64,000 bases of DNA from Pelagibius sp964472095 (GCA_964472095.1 CAYYIV010000002.1:186001-250000); one strand, 5' to 3'; counted from the first letter of the stretch, positions 51,687 to 58,701 are shown. Notes: generated by a model from the letters alone, not told the origin. Translations and numbers: made by a program.

Positions 51687-52207
51687 TTCTGAATGTCCTT
51701 TCTGTCGGCGATGCGCTTAGGCTCGACTTCGGAAAACTCTGCATCAATGCTGTTCGAGACTTGGTGGCGCGCTTGCATTAGCCGGTCCACCAGCGAGACT
51801 TGCCCCTCTATCTTGATCGGCTCCCAGGCTGACACGGCTACATGCCGGCCAATCAGCTCCAGCGCTCGATTGGCGCCGTTCGCATCGAAGCGGAAGAGCG
51901 GCCGGCCATCTTGGTCTTTGAGCTGTTCGCCGTCTCTCCCGAGAGCCGGGGTGACGTGTTGCAAGCAACGCTCAGCTACCTCGTGCAATCTTTTGAGAAC
52001 GTAGTCGGCATCGACTTGAACACGGGCGCTGCGCTCCTCCTGCAACTCTGCAACGCGGGCCGCGATTTTAGGGTTTGCTAGGAGCTGGCAACCGGTCACG
52101 CCAGCACCATTCGCGCTGTAGCCCGCCCGCCGCGCCGCTGCGCTCGCATTCAGATCGATCAAAAATTCTTCGCAGAAGGCCCGTTGCCTTGGCGTCAGAT
52201 CGCGCAT
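51683..52207 (-). CDS. Phage terminase small subunit (Terminase_2-like)
   Basis: DNA-recognition protein of 174 residues. The N-terminus LTPRQRAFCEEFLIDLNASAAARRAGYSANGAGVTGCQLLANPKIAARVAELQEER is the Terminase_2 helix-turn-helix signature, followed by an oligomerisation region (VDADYVLKRLHEVAERCLQ) and GRPLFRFDANGANRALELIGRHVAVSAW. In a phage it selects the packaging site for the large terminase; no large subunit gene is present in the element, so it may hijack a helper-phage motor. Confidence 0.88.
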   Translation of the reverse strand: MRDLTPRQRAFCEEFLIDLNASAAARRAGYSANGAGVTGCQLLANPKIAARVAELQEERSARVQVDADYVLKRLHEVAERCLQHVTPALGRDGEQLKDQDGRPLFRFDANGANRALELIGRHVAVSAWEPIKIEGQVSLVDRLMQARHQVSNSIDAEFSEVEPKRIADRKDIQK

Positions 52208-52241
52208 GACTAAAACCCGCTTTCTGCGGCCTCTGAAACTT

Positions 52242-52493
52242 TCATCGGTGCACCTCGCGGTTTGCCTTGGCGGGCGGGTTCGCCGTGATTTCCATCAGGC
52301 GCAGCGCCTCTTGGGCGTTGCCGGCGATGGCCAGAACAGCGGCCCGGATGCGCGGGCGCAGCAACAGATCACGGGCATACGAGATAGCAAAGCCCGCCTG
52401 CTTCGCCGCATTGGTCGGCGCCGCGCCGCTGCACAACGCCCCGACAAAAAGCGCCTCCCGGTCATCAAGCTCGACGTTGCCGGCGATCCGCAT
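52242..52493 (-). CDS. Second small-terminase-like helix-turn-helix protein
   Basis: Protein of 83 residues, MRIAGNVELDDREALFVGALCS then GAAPTNAAKQAGFAISYARDLLLRPRIRAAVLAIAGNAQEALRLME. The core has the same logic as small terminase N-termini (FV-x-L-x-(3,6)-NAAxxAGF-x(4)-A-x-LL-x-(R/N)P-x-I). It stops 34 bases before the full-length small-terminase gene, so the operon begins with two related DNA-binding proteins. It could be a regulator or a second packaging specificity subunit. Confidence 0.65.
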   Translation of the reverse strand: MRIAGNVELDDREALFVGALCSGAAPTNAAKQAGFAISYARDLLLRPRIRAAVLAIAGNAQEALRLMEITANPPAKANREVHR

Positions 52494-52591
52494 AGGTGAA
52501 GCTCCGCTCTAGTTCCAACTGTAGGCCAAAGATGATAGCATGAATGTCACTAGAAAACTAGTTATATAGTTTCTTTACTGGAGATACTGCG
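52494..52591. promoter_or_regulatory. AT-rich divergent control region of the element
   Basis: Between the leftward packaging operon and a rightward small gene. It is the most AT-rich stretch of the element. AACTA-GTTATA-TAGTT (inverted repeat) and CTAGAAAACTAG lie inside, and the region ends at palindrome site 3. It probably contains both divergent promoters and a switch operator. Confidence 0.5.
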
Positions 52592-52608
52592 ATGCCACGT
52601 GACATCAC
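52589..52608. promoter_or_regulatory. Start-codon palindrome, site 3
   Basis: GCGATGCCACGTGACATCAC; the GATGCCACGT/GACATC core is the same inverted repeat as sites 1 and 2 with one mismatch. The ATG at 52592 lies inside it and is preceded by a GGAG SD. Confidence 0.6.
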
Positions 52609-52759
52609 CGATAGTGAGTTTTGCGAAAAGTGCCGCGAGAAGCGGAACCGAAAGCGCGCGGCGGTCACAACTGCCGCCGTGTTTAGCAGTCCACTCGCGC
52701 TTGCCTTGGCGGCAGGCCCGGCTTGGGACGAGGATGAAGACTGCGCCGAGTGCTTCTGA
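52592..52759 (+). CDS. Small protein with two CxxC pairs, start inside palindrome site 3 (55 residues)
   Basis: Encodes MPRDITDSEFCEKCREKRNR, then KRAAVTTAAVFSSPLALALA and AGPAWDEDEDCAECF. Two CxxC pairs (C11/C14 and C51/C54) flank a basic patch and a hydrophobic stretch. A paired CxxC layout could bind zinc, or the hydrophobic part could be a membrane helix. SD GGAG lies 8 bases from the ATG. It has the same MPR(G/D)IT start as the other palindrome-linked frames. Confidence 0.5.
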   Translation: MPRDITDSEFCEKCREKRNRKRAAVTTAAVFSSPLALALAAGPAWDEDEDCAECF

Positions 52760-52901
52760 GGTAGCCTTTGCGCGGGGCCAAGATGGCTGCGGCGCTGGTC
52801 ACGCCAACTGTGAGCGGTAACCCGCCCGACAGCCGGTTTGCCGAAACGTTTCTTCGTGCGCTAGCACGGCACCCCTAGGTAGTGTGGAACGAAGAGGTCT
52901 C

Positions 52902-53192
52902 ATGATGCTGTGGGGTGCTACAGTGCAAAGGAACAGTTTGGCGGGATGGGTGAAGCGACTTGGACCGCTACTCCTATTCTTGATCGGCGGCGGAGTTCTG
53001 TGGTTAGGGCTCGATGCGAGCGCCCGCGTATACGAAGCTTACTCTGCTGCGTGCGAGCTGCGCCCTGGCTGCGACGACATCAATGCAGAATTAGTGCTCT
53101 TACGATGGATCGTTGGCATTGCCGCAGTCTCCCTACCTTGCGTAGTCCATAGGCTCTTCGTCTGGAGGGAAGGGCGAATACGGATGCGTTAG
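52902..53192 (+). CDS. Hypothetical two-helix membrane protein
   Basis: Protein of 96 residues starting MMLWGATVQRNSLAGW at an ATG with AAGAGG. Hydrophobic segments are at about 24-41 (LLLFLIGGGVLWLGLDA) and 66-82 (LLRWIVGIAAVSLPCVV), with a small cysteine-containing loop between (CELRPGCDD). A GTG 18 bases upstream is possible. Last gene of the element before the right attachment site; no family recognised. Confidence 0.55.
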   Translation: MMLWGATVQRNSLAGWVKRLGPLLLFLIGGGVLWLGLDASARVYEAYSAACELRPGCDDINAELVLLRWIVGIAAVSLPCVVHRLFVWREGRIRMR

Positions 53193-53317
53193 AGCCCGAG
53201 TTCGACACCGGCACGTCACCGATGCGACGAAAGGCCGGCATTACTCCAGCCGATCAGAAGCCTTGGCCGCGTGGGCGATTATCCTGGCCGTCTTCGTCGC
53301 GACGACGGCTCTCTAAC

Positions 53318-53340
53318 CTGGGGTAAAGACCTGGGGTAAA
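53318..53340. repeat. Arm-type integrase site candidate, right copy
   Basis: Two CTGGGGTAAA units separated by GAC, identical over 23 bases to 42310-42332 and in the same orientation. It lies 50 bases inside the right attachment core. Confidence 0.65.
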
Positions 53341-53390
53341 AGCGCCTCCAGTGAGGCACCTAAGATATTGAAATTTATGGGAAATATGGT

Positions 53391-53410
53391 CCTGGCGTCC
53401 CCTAGGGGAG
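53391..53410. repeat. Right attachment site (20-bp core, copy 2)
   Basis: Identical to 42217-42236. It covers the last part of the T-arm, the 3' acceptor strand and CCA of tRNA-Glu plus two bases beyond, the usual target of tRNA-specific tyrosine integrases. Confidence 0.85.
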
Positions 53411-53468
53411 TCGAACCCCTGTTTTCGCCGTGAGAGGGCGACGTCCTAGGCCACTAGACGAAGGGGAC
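53393..53468 (-). tRNA. tRNA-Glu (anticodon CTC)
   Basis: 76 bases including an encoded CCA. Read on the minus strand it begins GTCCCCTTCGTCTAGTGG, with the anticodon loop CTCTCAC (anticodon CTC), the T-arm GGGGTTCGACTCCCC and the acceptor AGGGGAC pairing with GTCCCCT. It is intact, so integration has kept the gene functional. Confidence 0.95.
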
Positions 53469-53565
53469 CAATGGCCGGAAGGCCGGTTGTGTAGCTCAAG
53501 ATCCGGTGCCGTGCAAGCCCCCTTCGCGCGGCTTTCCGCTCGCTTCCTGCCTTGTTTGCCGGGCC

Positions 53566-53901
53566 CTATTGCCCGCCAGGCACGGCGCGGACGCGGCCGA
53601 GCAGGCGCCCGCCGGCAAGGTCGACCACCAGCACCTGCTGGCAATCGCGCTCGGCGAGGCCGTCGAGGCGGATCACCAGGCGATCACCGGCCAGCTCGGT
53701 GCCGGCGATGCGGCAGCCCTCCGGCACCGGCAGGTCGAGGCTGGCAACGCCGCCCGCCCCCGCCCCGCCGCTTTCCGCGCCGAACAGACCGTCCGCGCGC
53801 TCCCCGCCGCCGGTGCGGGTAATCAGGCCATAGACCAGCAGCGCCATGCCGGCGACGATGAGGACGGCCAGGAAGAGGACCAGGGCTTTGAGCGCTTGCA
53901 T
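53566..53901 (-). CDS. Small membrane-anchored protein, DUF6476-like
   Basis: Protein of 111 residues starting MQALKALVLFLAVLIVAGMALLVYGL: one N-terminal helix, then a small beta-rich extracytoplasmic domain (ASLDLPVPEGCRIAGTELAGDRLVIRLDGLAERDCQQVLVVDL). It is divergent from rluD, a position where alphaproteobacteria often carry DUF6476 proteins. SD AAGGGG. Function unknown. Confidence 0.68.
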   Translation of the reverse strand: MQALKALVLFLAVLIVAGMALLVYGLITRTGGGERADGLFGAESGGAGAGGVASLDLPVPEGCRIAGTELAGDRLVIRLDGLAERDCQQVLVVDLAGGRLLGRVRAVPGGQ

Positions 53902-53964
53902 CGGGCGGGACCCCTTACTAATGACGGGAGGCGCGGTACGGGTGGGTGTCGGAAGCGAGGAAGC

Positions 53965-54960
53965 ATGAGCGTCGGTTCGGGTCAAGGGGCCGCAGAGGAG
54001 CGCCACGAGGTCACGGTGGAGCCGGAGGCCGCCGGCGGGCGGCTCGACCGCCTGCTGGCAGACGCCCTGCCGCAGCTGTCCCGAAGCCGCCTCAAGGCGC
54101 TCATCGAGGAGGGCCGGGTCAGCGCCGCCGGCGCCGCCGTCACCACCCCCTCGGCCAAGGTGAAGGCCGGTCAAACTTTCGCCATCATCGTTCCGGAAAC
54201 TCGTGCCGTCGCGCTGGTGGCCCAGGCGATCCCGCTGGAAATCCTATACGAGGACCGCGATCTCATCGTGCTGAACAAACCCGCCGGCCTCGTCGTCCAC
54301 CCCGCTGCCGGCAACCCCGACCGGACCCTGGTGAACGCCCTCATGGCGCATTGCGGGCCGGAGTTGAGCGGCATCGGCGGCGAGGCGCGCCCGGGCATCG
54401 TCCACCGCCTCGACAAGGACACCTCCGGCCTCATGGTGGCGGCCAAGTCGGCGGCGGCGCACCAGGGCCTCAGTACGCTCTTCGCCTCCCGCGACATCGA
54501 GCGCGCCTACTGGGCGCTGGTCTGGGGCCTGCCCAGCCCCGCCGAAGGCACGATCGCCGGCAACATCGGCCGCAGCCCGCGCAACCGCAAGAAAATGGCG
54601 GTACTGCGCCACGGCGGCCGGCCGGCGGAGACCGCCTACCGGGTGCTGCGCACCTTCCAGAACGGCCGCGTCAGCCTGGTGGAATGCCGCCTGATGACCG
54701 GGCGCACCCACCAGATCCGCGTCCACCTGGCCGAGATTGGCCATCCGCTGCTGGGCGACCCGCTCTACGGCCGCGCCGGAACCGCCGCGCGGCGGGGGCG
54801 TTTACTCTCTGCAGGGGCACAGGCCGCGCTGGCCGCCCTGGGTCGCCAGGCACTGCATGCGAAAACCCTGGGATTCCGCCATCCCGTGAGCGGGGATGAC
54901 TTGCAATTCGAGAGCGAATTACCAGCTGACTTAAGTGCCTTGATTCGTTCCTTAGAATGA
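53965..54960 (+). CDS. rluD: RluD-type ribosomal large subunit pseudouridine synthase
   Basis: RluA-family pseudouridine synthase of 331 residues. An N-terminal S4-like RNA-binding domain (GGRLDRLLADALPQLSRSRLKALIEEGRV) precedes the catalytic domain with LNKPAGLVVHPAAGN, the catalytic motif GIVHRLDKDTSGLMV, and TGRTHQIRVHLAEIGHPLLGDPLYG. The S4 domain and size fit RluD, which modifies helix 69 of 23S rRNA. The ATG has GAGGA; the long open frame upstream is not needed. Confidence 0.92.
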   Translation: MSVGSGQGAAEERHEVTVEPEAAGGRLDRLLADALPQLSRSRLKALIEEGRVSAAGAAVTTPSAKVKAGQTFAIIVPETRAVALVAQAIPLEILYEDRDLIVLNKPAGLVVHPAAGNPDRTLVNALMAHCGPELSGIGGEARPGIVHRLDKDTSGLMVAAKSAAAHQGLSTLFASRDIERAYWALVWGLPSPAEGTIAGNIGRSPRNRKKMAVLRHGGRPAETAYRVLRTFQNGRVSLVECRLMTGRTHQIRVHLAEIGHPLLGDPLYGRAGTAARRGRLLSAGAQAALAALGRQALHAKTLGFRHPVSGDDLQFESELPADLSALIRSLE

Positions 54961-54972
54961 TTTTAAATATAC

Positions 54973-55021
54973 CTGACCAATACGGTCAGCTTTGACATCG
55001 GCGCAGGGGACACCGTGCTAT
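54973..55021 (+). promoter_or_regulatory. rpoH promoter with an adjacent inverted repeat
   Basis: TTGACA (54992-54997), an 18-base spacer and TGCTAT (55016-55021) form a good sigma-70-type promoter about 120 bases upstream of rpoH. CTGACC (54973-54978) and GGTCAG (54984-54989) form an inverted repeat that ends 2 bases before the -35, a natural operator position; it may equally be part of the rluD terminator. Confidence 0.6.
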
Positions 55022-55142
55022 CTTCGGGGTCTGCACGGCAGATCGATCCGATGGAGCGGGTTCGACAAGTGACGTTCGGTGAGGGGCCACCGCAGATCAG
55101 GCCCCGATCTAACGGCCGGCGACGGCCACGAGGAGTGCAGTG

Positions 55143-56024
55143 ATGGCAGCAAAAGTTCCGGTTCTGGTTCCCGAAGGCAATCTCAACGGTTACTTGCAGG
55201 AGATCCGCAAGTTCCCGATGCTGGAGCAGGATCAGGAGTACATGCTGGCCAAGTCCTGGCGCGAGCACGGCGACACCGAGGCCGCGCACAAGCTGGTCAC
55301 CTCCCATCTGCGCCTGGTGGCCAAGATCGCCATGGGCTACCGCGGCTACGGCCTGCCGCTCTCCGAGCTGATCTCCGAGGGCAACGTCGGCATGATGCAG
55401 GCGGTCAAGCGCTTCGATCCGGAGCGCGGCTTCCGCCTTGCCACCTACGCCATGTGGTGGATCCGCGCCTCGATCCAGGAGTACATCCTGCACTCCTGGT
55501 CGCTGGTGAAGATGGGCACCACCGCATCGCAGAAGAAGCTGTTCTTCAACCTGCGCAAGCTGAAGGGCCAGCTGAAGGCGATCGAGGAAGGCGACCTGCA
55601 CCCTGAGAACGTCTCCAAGATCGCCGAGACCCTCGGCGTGCCGGAGCAGGACGTGGTGGCGATGAACCGCCGCCTGTCGGCACCGGACCACTCGCTGAAC
55701 GCGCCGCTGCGCATCGACGGCGACGGCGAATGGCAGGACTGGCTGGTCGACGATACCGAGAACCAGGAGTCGTTGCTCGCCGAGTCCGAGGAGATGGGCA
55801 AGCGCCGCACCCTGCTGAAGGCCGCCATGGCCAATCTCAACGAGCGCGAGCGTCACATCCTCGAGGAACGCCGCCTGAAGGACGAGCCGACCACACTGGA
55901 AGACCTTTCGCAGGAATACGGCATCAGCCGCGAGCGGGTGCGCCAGATCGAGGTGCGCGCCTTCGAGAAGTTGCAGAAGGCGATCCGCAACGCCGCCATC
56001 GAGGAGCGCCTGGCGGTCAGCTGA
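55143..56024 (+). CDS. rpoH: RNA polymerase sigma-32 factor RpoH
   Basis: Heat-shock sigma factor of 293 residues. Region 2 (SHLRLVAKIAMGYRGYGLPLSELISEGNVGMMQAVKRFDPERGFRLATYAMWWIRASIQEYIL), the diagnostic RpoH box QKKLFFNLRKLK, and region 4 (TLEDLSQEYGISRERVRQIEVRAFEKLQ) are all present. ATG 55143 is preferred to a GTG one codon upstream (55140). Alphaproteobacteria often have several rpoH copies; this has the full-length standard form. Confidence 0.95.
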   Translation: MAAKVPVLVPEGNLNGYLQEIRKFPMLEQDQEYMLAKSWREHGDTEAAHKLVTSHLRLVAKIAMGYRGYGLPLSELISEGNVGMMQAVKRFDPERGFRLATYAMWWIRASIQEYILHSWSLVKMGTTASQKKLFFNLRKLKGQLKAIEEGDLHPENVSKIAETLGVPEQDVVAMNRRLSAPDHSLNAPLRIDGDGEWQDWLVDDTENQESLLAESEEMGKRRTLLKAAMANLNERERHILEERRLKDEPTTLEDLSQEYGISRERVRQIEVRAFEKLQKAIRNAAIEERLAVS

Positions 56025-56030
56025 GGCGTA

Positions 56031-56657
56031 TCAGCGTGCGCGGCGCGGCGGCACCAGTTCGGCTTCGGTGATTTCGGCGTCGCCCTCGGCCGCCTCGCCG
56101 TCTTCTTCCGTGTCGTCGGCCTCGCCACCCTCCGCCGGGGCGATGCCCTCGGCGACCGCGCGGCCCCACTGTGCAATCAGCGCCTTCTGCTGCTTCACCA
56201 GCCCCTTCATGCGGCTGTCGGTGGTCATGCGGTAGTAGCTGCCGACCAGGTTCGGCATGAAGCCGAAGATCAGCCAGCCGCCGCAGGCTGCGCCGTAGGC
56301 AATCATCCAGACAAAGACGTCGCCGATGAGAATCATCGCCATCTGATGGCTCTGGCCGCGAGTCCACAGCTCGATGATGGCCGGCAGCGTGCCGGCGAAG
56401 TTCAACATGCCGACGGTGATGACGAGGGATTTGTCGCGCGAGCGGTCGGTCATGTAGGCGACCCAGGTTGGCGCCATCATGAGGAAGAACACCAGCGTCG
56501 TCGGCAGCAGGACCGCGGCGAAGGGAAACAGGATGACCAGCGCCAGCACCTTGACCCAGAGCTTGGGCCCGCGGGAACGCTTGCTGTCCGCGGCCTTCCC
56601 CTTCGCCGCCGCCTGACCCTTCGGGGGCGCCTTGGCCCTTGCCGATGCCTTCGCCAT
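56031..56657 (-). CDS. Hypothetical membrane protein partnered with kinase-like gene
   Basis: Protein of 208 residues. The N-terminus is Lys/Ala-rich and cytosolic (ASARAKAPPKGQAAAKGKAADSKRSRG), followed by four hydrophobic segments (about 33-62, 78-95, 105-122, 124-140) and an acidic C-terminal tail (GGEADDTEEDGEAAEGDAE). It starts one base after the stop of the kinase-like gene, so the two are translated together. Family not recognised; a membrane scaffold for the kinase-like protein is plausible. Confidence 0.75.
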   Translation of the reverse strand: MAKASARAKAPPKGQAAAKGKAADSKRSRGPKLWVKVLALVILFPFAAVLLPTTLVFFLMMAPTWVAYMTDRSRDKSLVITVGMLNFAGTLPAIIELWTRGQSHQMAMILIGDVFVWMIAYGAACGGWLIFGFMPNLVGSYYRMTTDSRMKGLVKQQKALIAQWGRAVAEGIAPAEGGEADDTEEDGEAAEGDAEITEAELVPPRRAR

Positions 56658-56658
56658 G

Positions 56659-58701
56659 CTAGAGCACCGAGGTCAGGGTGATCAGCAAGACCGCCACGGC
56701 GGCGATGACCCCCGAGACCACGGTCGAAGCCTCGCGGGCGCTGGCGCGCACTACCGCCGGCTTGGTCAGGCCGCCGTTGCGCAGCCAGTTCATCTGTTCC
56801 ACCAGGGCGGCGAACTCGGCGCGGGCACGCCGGAAGCCCTCCTCGTCGGCCGACTGGCGGTCTGGGTTGTCGACCAGCTTGACCAGGGCCATGAGACCGC
56901 CTTGGCCGGCGAGCTGGCGCAGCATCTCGTTCATCTCCTCCCGCCTTGTGCGGTTGCGGAAGCGGTCGACGGCGGGCTGCAGCAGGGCCGCGCACCAGGC
57001 GGCGAGATGGGGCAAACTTTGCGGACCGTTGGCATCCTGAACTTCAGCCAGCAGGCGGACGACGCCGAGGTTGAACATCTCCGGCCGATTGTTGTCACTC
57101 ATCTCGGTGAAGGCACGGTCGGGTGTGATCTTCATCCGCGCGGAGACGAAACCGCCGATGTGCCAGTCCATCGGCACGCGGTCGGTCTTGCCCTGCTGGG
57201 CCACGCGCTCCAGCGCTGGCAGCAGGTCGCCGAGTTCGGCGACGTAGTCGTTGGTGAGCAGTGGGCTCTGGCAGGGCCAGAAGGCATTCAGGGCATAGAG
57301 CGCCCGCTCCAGGCCGTAGCCGATACGCGGCTTGGTCAGGTGCATGCCGACAAGGTCGAAGGCGCGCACGAAGGCAACGATGTCGGCGCGCAGAGTAGGC
57401 TGTGCCTCGATCCACGTCTGCGGCAACTTGTGCAGCATGATTTCCGCGAAGGTCTGACGCCGCTCTTCATTGTGGTAGTTGACCGCGAAGGCGGCAGAGA
57501 ACCCCTGGATACGGACCGCGACCTGCTTGTAGCGCAGGGGCGCCTGGCAGTCCAAGGCGACCAGCACGCGCGAGAGCACGCGGTCTTCCAGGCCGGGCGC
57601 GCCGCCGCCGACGCCGATCACCGCATGGGTCGCCGACGCAACCGTCGCCGCCCGGCGATCATCGGACAGCGAGCGGCGGATCCACCGTTCCAGCTCCGGC
57701 GACTTGATGACCTGCAGTGCCGCCACCCACTGGCGCCCCATCGCATAGGACAGCGCCGCGGCGTTGTTGTATTCCTCCGCCTCGAAGGGGAACAGCCGCG
57801 CCGCCTTCGGCGGCAGCAGCGCCTGCTTCGGGCTGAGATGGCGGCCGTTGAGCCAGAGCTGCAAGTCGTCGTGGCGCCAGCGCTCTTCGGCGTCGTCGCA
57901 CAGCAGGCCGCGCAGCACCTCGACCATCGGCAGCGACAGCCGCGTATCGCCGACCAATGCTGCGTAGGTGCCCTTGCTGATCTTGGCTTCGACGATTTCG
58001 TACTCGTCGAGATCCGGAACCGGATTGCCACCGCAGAGCAGCACCAGGATGAGCACGCCGAGCGCATAGTAGTCGTCTGCCGGCAGGCCGTGGCCCCGTC
58101 CTTCCGGCATCGCCATGGCACTGTCGATGGGCTCGTAGATCGACGGCTGCGCCATGCCGGCCGGCAGCGAGAAGCACTCGCCGAGCACCACCGACTCGCG
58201 GGTGGCGTCGGCGAAGAACAGGTTGTCGGCGCGGATCGCCCGGTGCGTCAGGTTGCGTCCGCCGAGCTCCTTGAAGACCGGCATCAGCGGGCTCATCACC
58301 ATGCGCACGACGCGGTCCTCGCGCCAGGCGTCGATGGTGGCGTCGGCGGCCGGCAGGATGCGCTCGCCGCCGGGCTGGTGTAGGACGATGATGAAGCGGT
58401 ATGCCTTCTCCGGCGGCCAGTAGGCCACGCCCCAGCGCAGCGGCACGACCAGCGGCAGCCGGTTGAACCGGGCAAACTGCGTCAGTACGTCCGTGCGCGG
58501 CGCCACGTCGCGGCGGCAGACCAGCGCGAAGAGCGACTTGGGCGAGCCGCGCTCGTCGGTGGCTTGGTACGCCTTCACGCCTCCCGGCGCGTTCAGCGCG
58601 GGAAGCGGGTTCTCGGGATGGACTCGATAGCGGTCGGACACCATCACCGGGCCGCTGTCGTCCCCCATCCAAGCGCTGCCCGCACGCGTCTGACTGCTCA
58701 T
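56659..58701 (-). CDS. Tail-anchored protein kinase-like protein, probable pseudokinase
   Basis: Protein of 680 residues with a kinase-like fold at about 20-300, an extra helical region of 350 residues, and a C-terminal membrane anchor (STVVSGVIAAVAVLLITLTSVL). The fold is recognised by LTHRAIRADNLFF (153-165), the place of HRD-x-K-x-x-N, and by DDYYALGVLILVLLCGG (209-225), the helix F motif. Catalytic residues are changed: the HRD Asp is Ala155, the DFG region reads LGECF (173-177), and the beta-3 segment FALVCRRD lacks the usual AxK. The start MSSQTRAG is preferred over 58773. It probably binds a partner and does not phosphorylate. Confidence 0.78.
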   Translation of the reverse strand: MSSQTRAGSAWMGDDSGPVMVSDRYRVHPENPLPALNAPGGVKAYQATDERGSPKSLFALVCRRDVAPRTDVLTQFARFNRLPLVVPLRWGVAYWPPEKAYRFIIVLHQPGGERILPAADATIDAWREDRVVRMVMSPLMPVFKELGGRNLTHRAIRADNLFFADATRESVVLGECFSLPAGMAQPSIYEPIDSAMAMPEGRGHGLPADDYYALGVLILVLLCGGNPVPDLDEYEIVEAKISKGTYAALVGDTRLSLPMVEVLRGLLCDDAEERWRHDDLQLWLNGRHLSPKQALLPPKAARLFPFEAEEYNNAAALSYAMGRQWVAALQVIKSPELERWIRRSLSDDRRAATVASATHAVIGVGGGAPGLEDRVLSRVLVALDCQAPLRYKQVAVRIQGFSAAFAVNYHNEERRQTFAEIMLHKLPQTWIEAQPTLRADIVAFVRAFDLVGMHLTKPRIGYGLERALYALNAFWPCQSPLLTNDYVAELGDLLPALERVAQQGKTDRVPMDWHIGGFVSARMKITPDRAFTEMSDNNRPEMFNLGVVRLLAEVQDANGPQSLPHLAAWCAALLQPAVDRFRNRTRREEMNEMLRQLAGQGGLMALVKLVDNPDRQSADEEGFRRARAEFAALVEQMNWLRNGGLTKPAVVRASAREASTVVSGVIAAVAVLLITLTSVL

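Larger units (their letters stand above)
42217..53410. mobile_element. Phage-satellite-like integrated element in tRNA-Glu(CTC)
   Basis: Defined by a 20-bp direct repeat, CCTGGCGTCCCCTAGGGGAG, at both limits; the right copy is the 3' end of the intact tRNA-Glu gene. Just inside each limit is an identical 23-bp double motif. Contents in order: tyrosine integrase, coiled-coil small protein, a cargo-like gene pair, serine recombinase, two microORFs, primase-polymerase/helicase, iteron-like array, a small regulator-like gene, and a leftward operon with two small-terminase-like proteins and a phage scaffold-like protein, then two small rightward genes. No large terminase, portal, capsid or tail gene is present, so it resembles a phage-inducible island or satellite more than a prophage. 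Confidence 0.85.

Noticed and set aside
53193..53317. Short frame ending in a membrane-helix-like segment (AAWAIILAVFVATTAL) near the right end
   Set aside because: No usable start codon after the preceding in-frame stop; may be a gene remnant but cannot be supported.
42217..53410. Complete prophage
   Set aside because: No large terminase, portal, protease, capsid, tail or lysis genes are present, and the element is only 11.2 kb.
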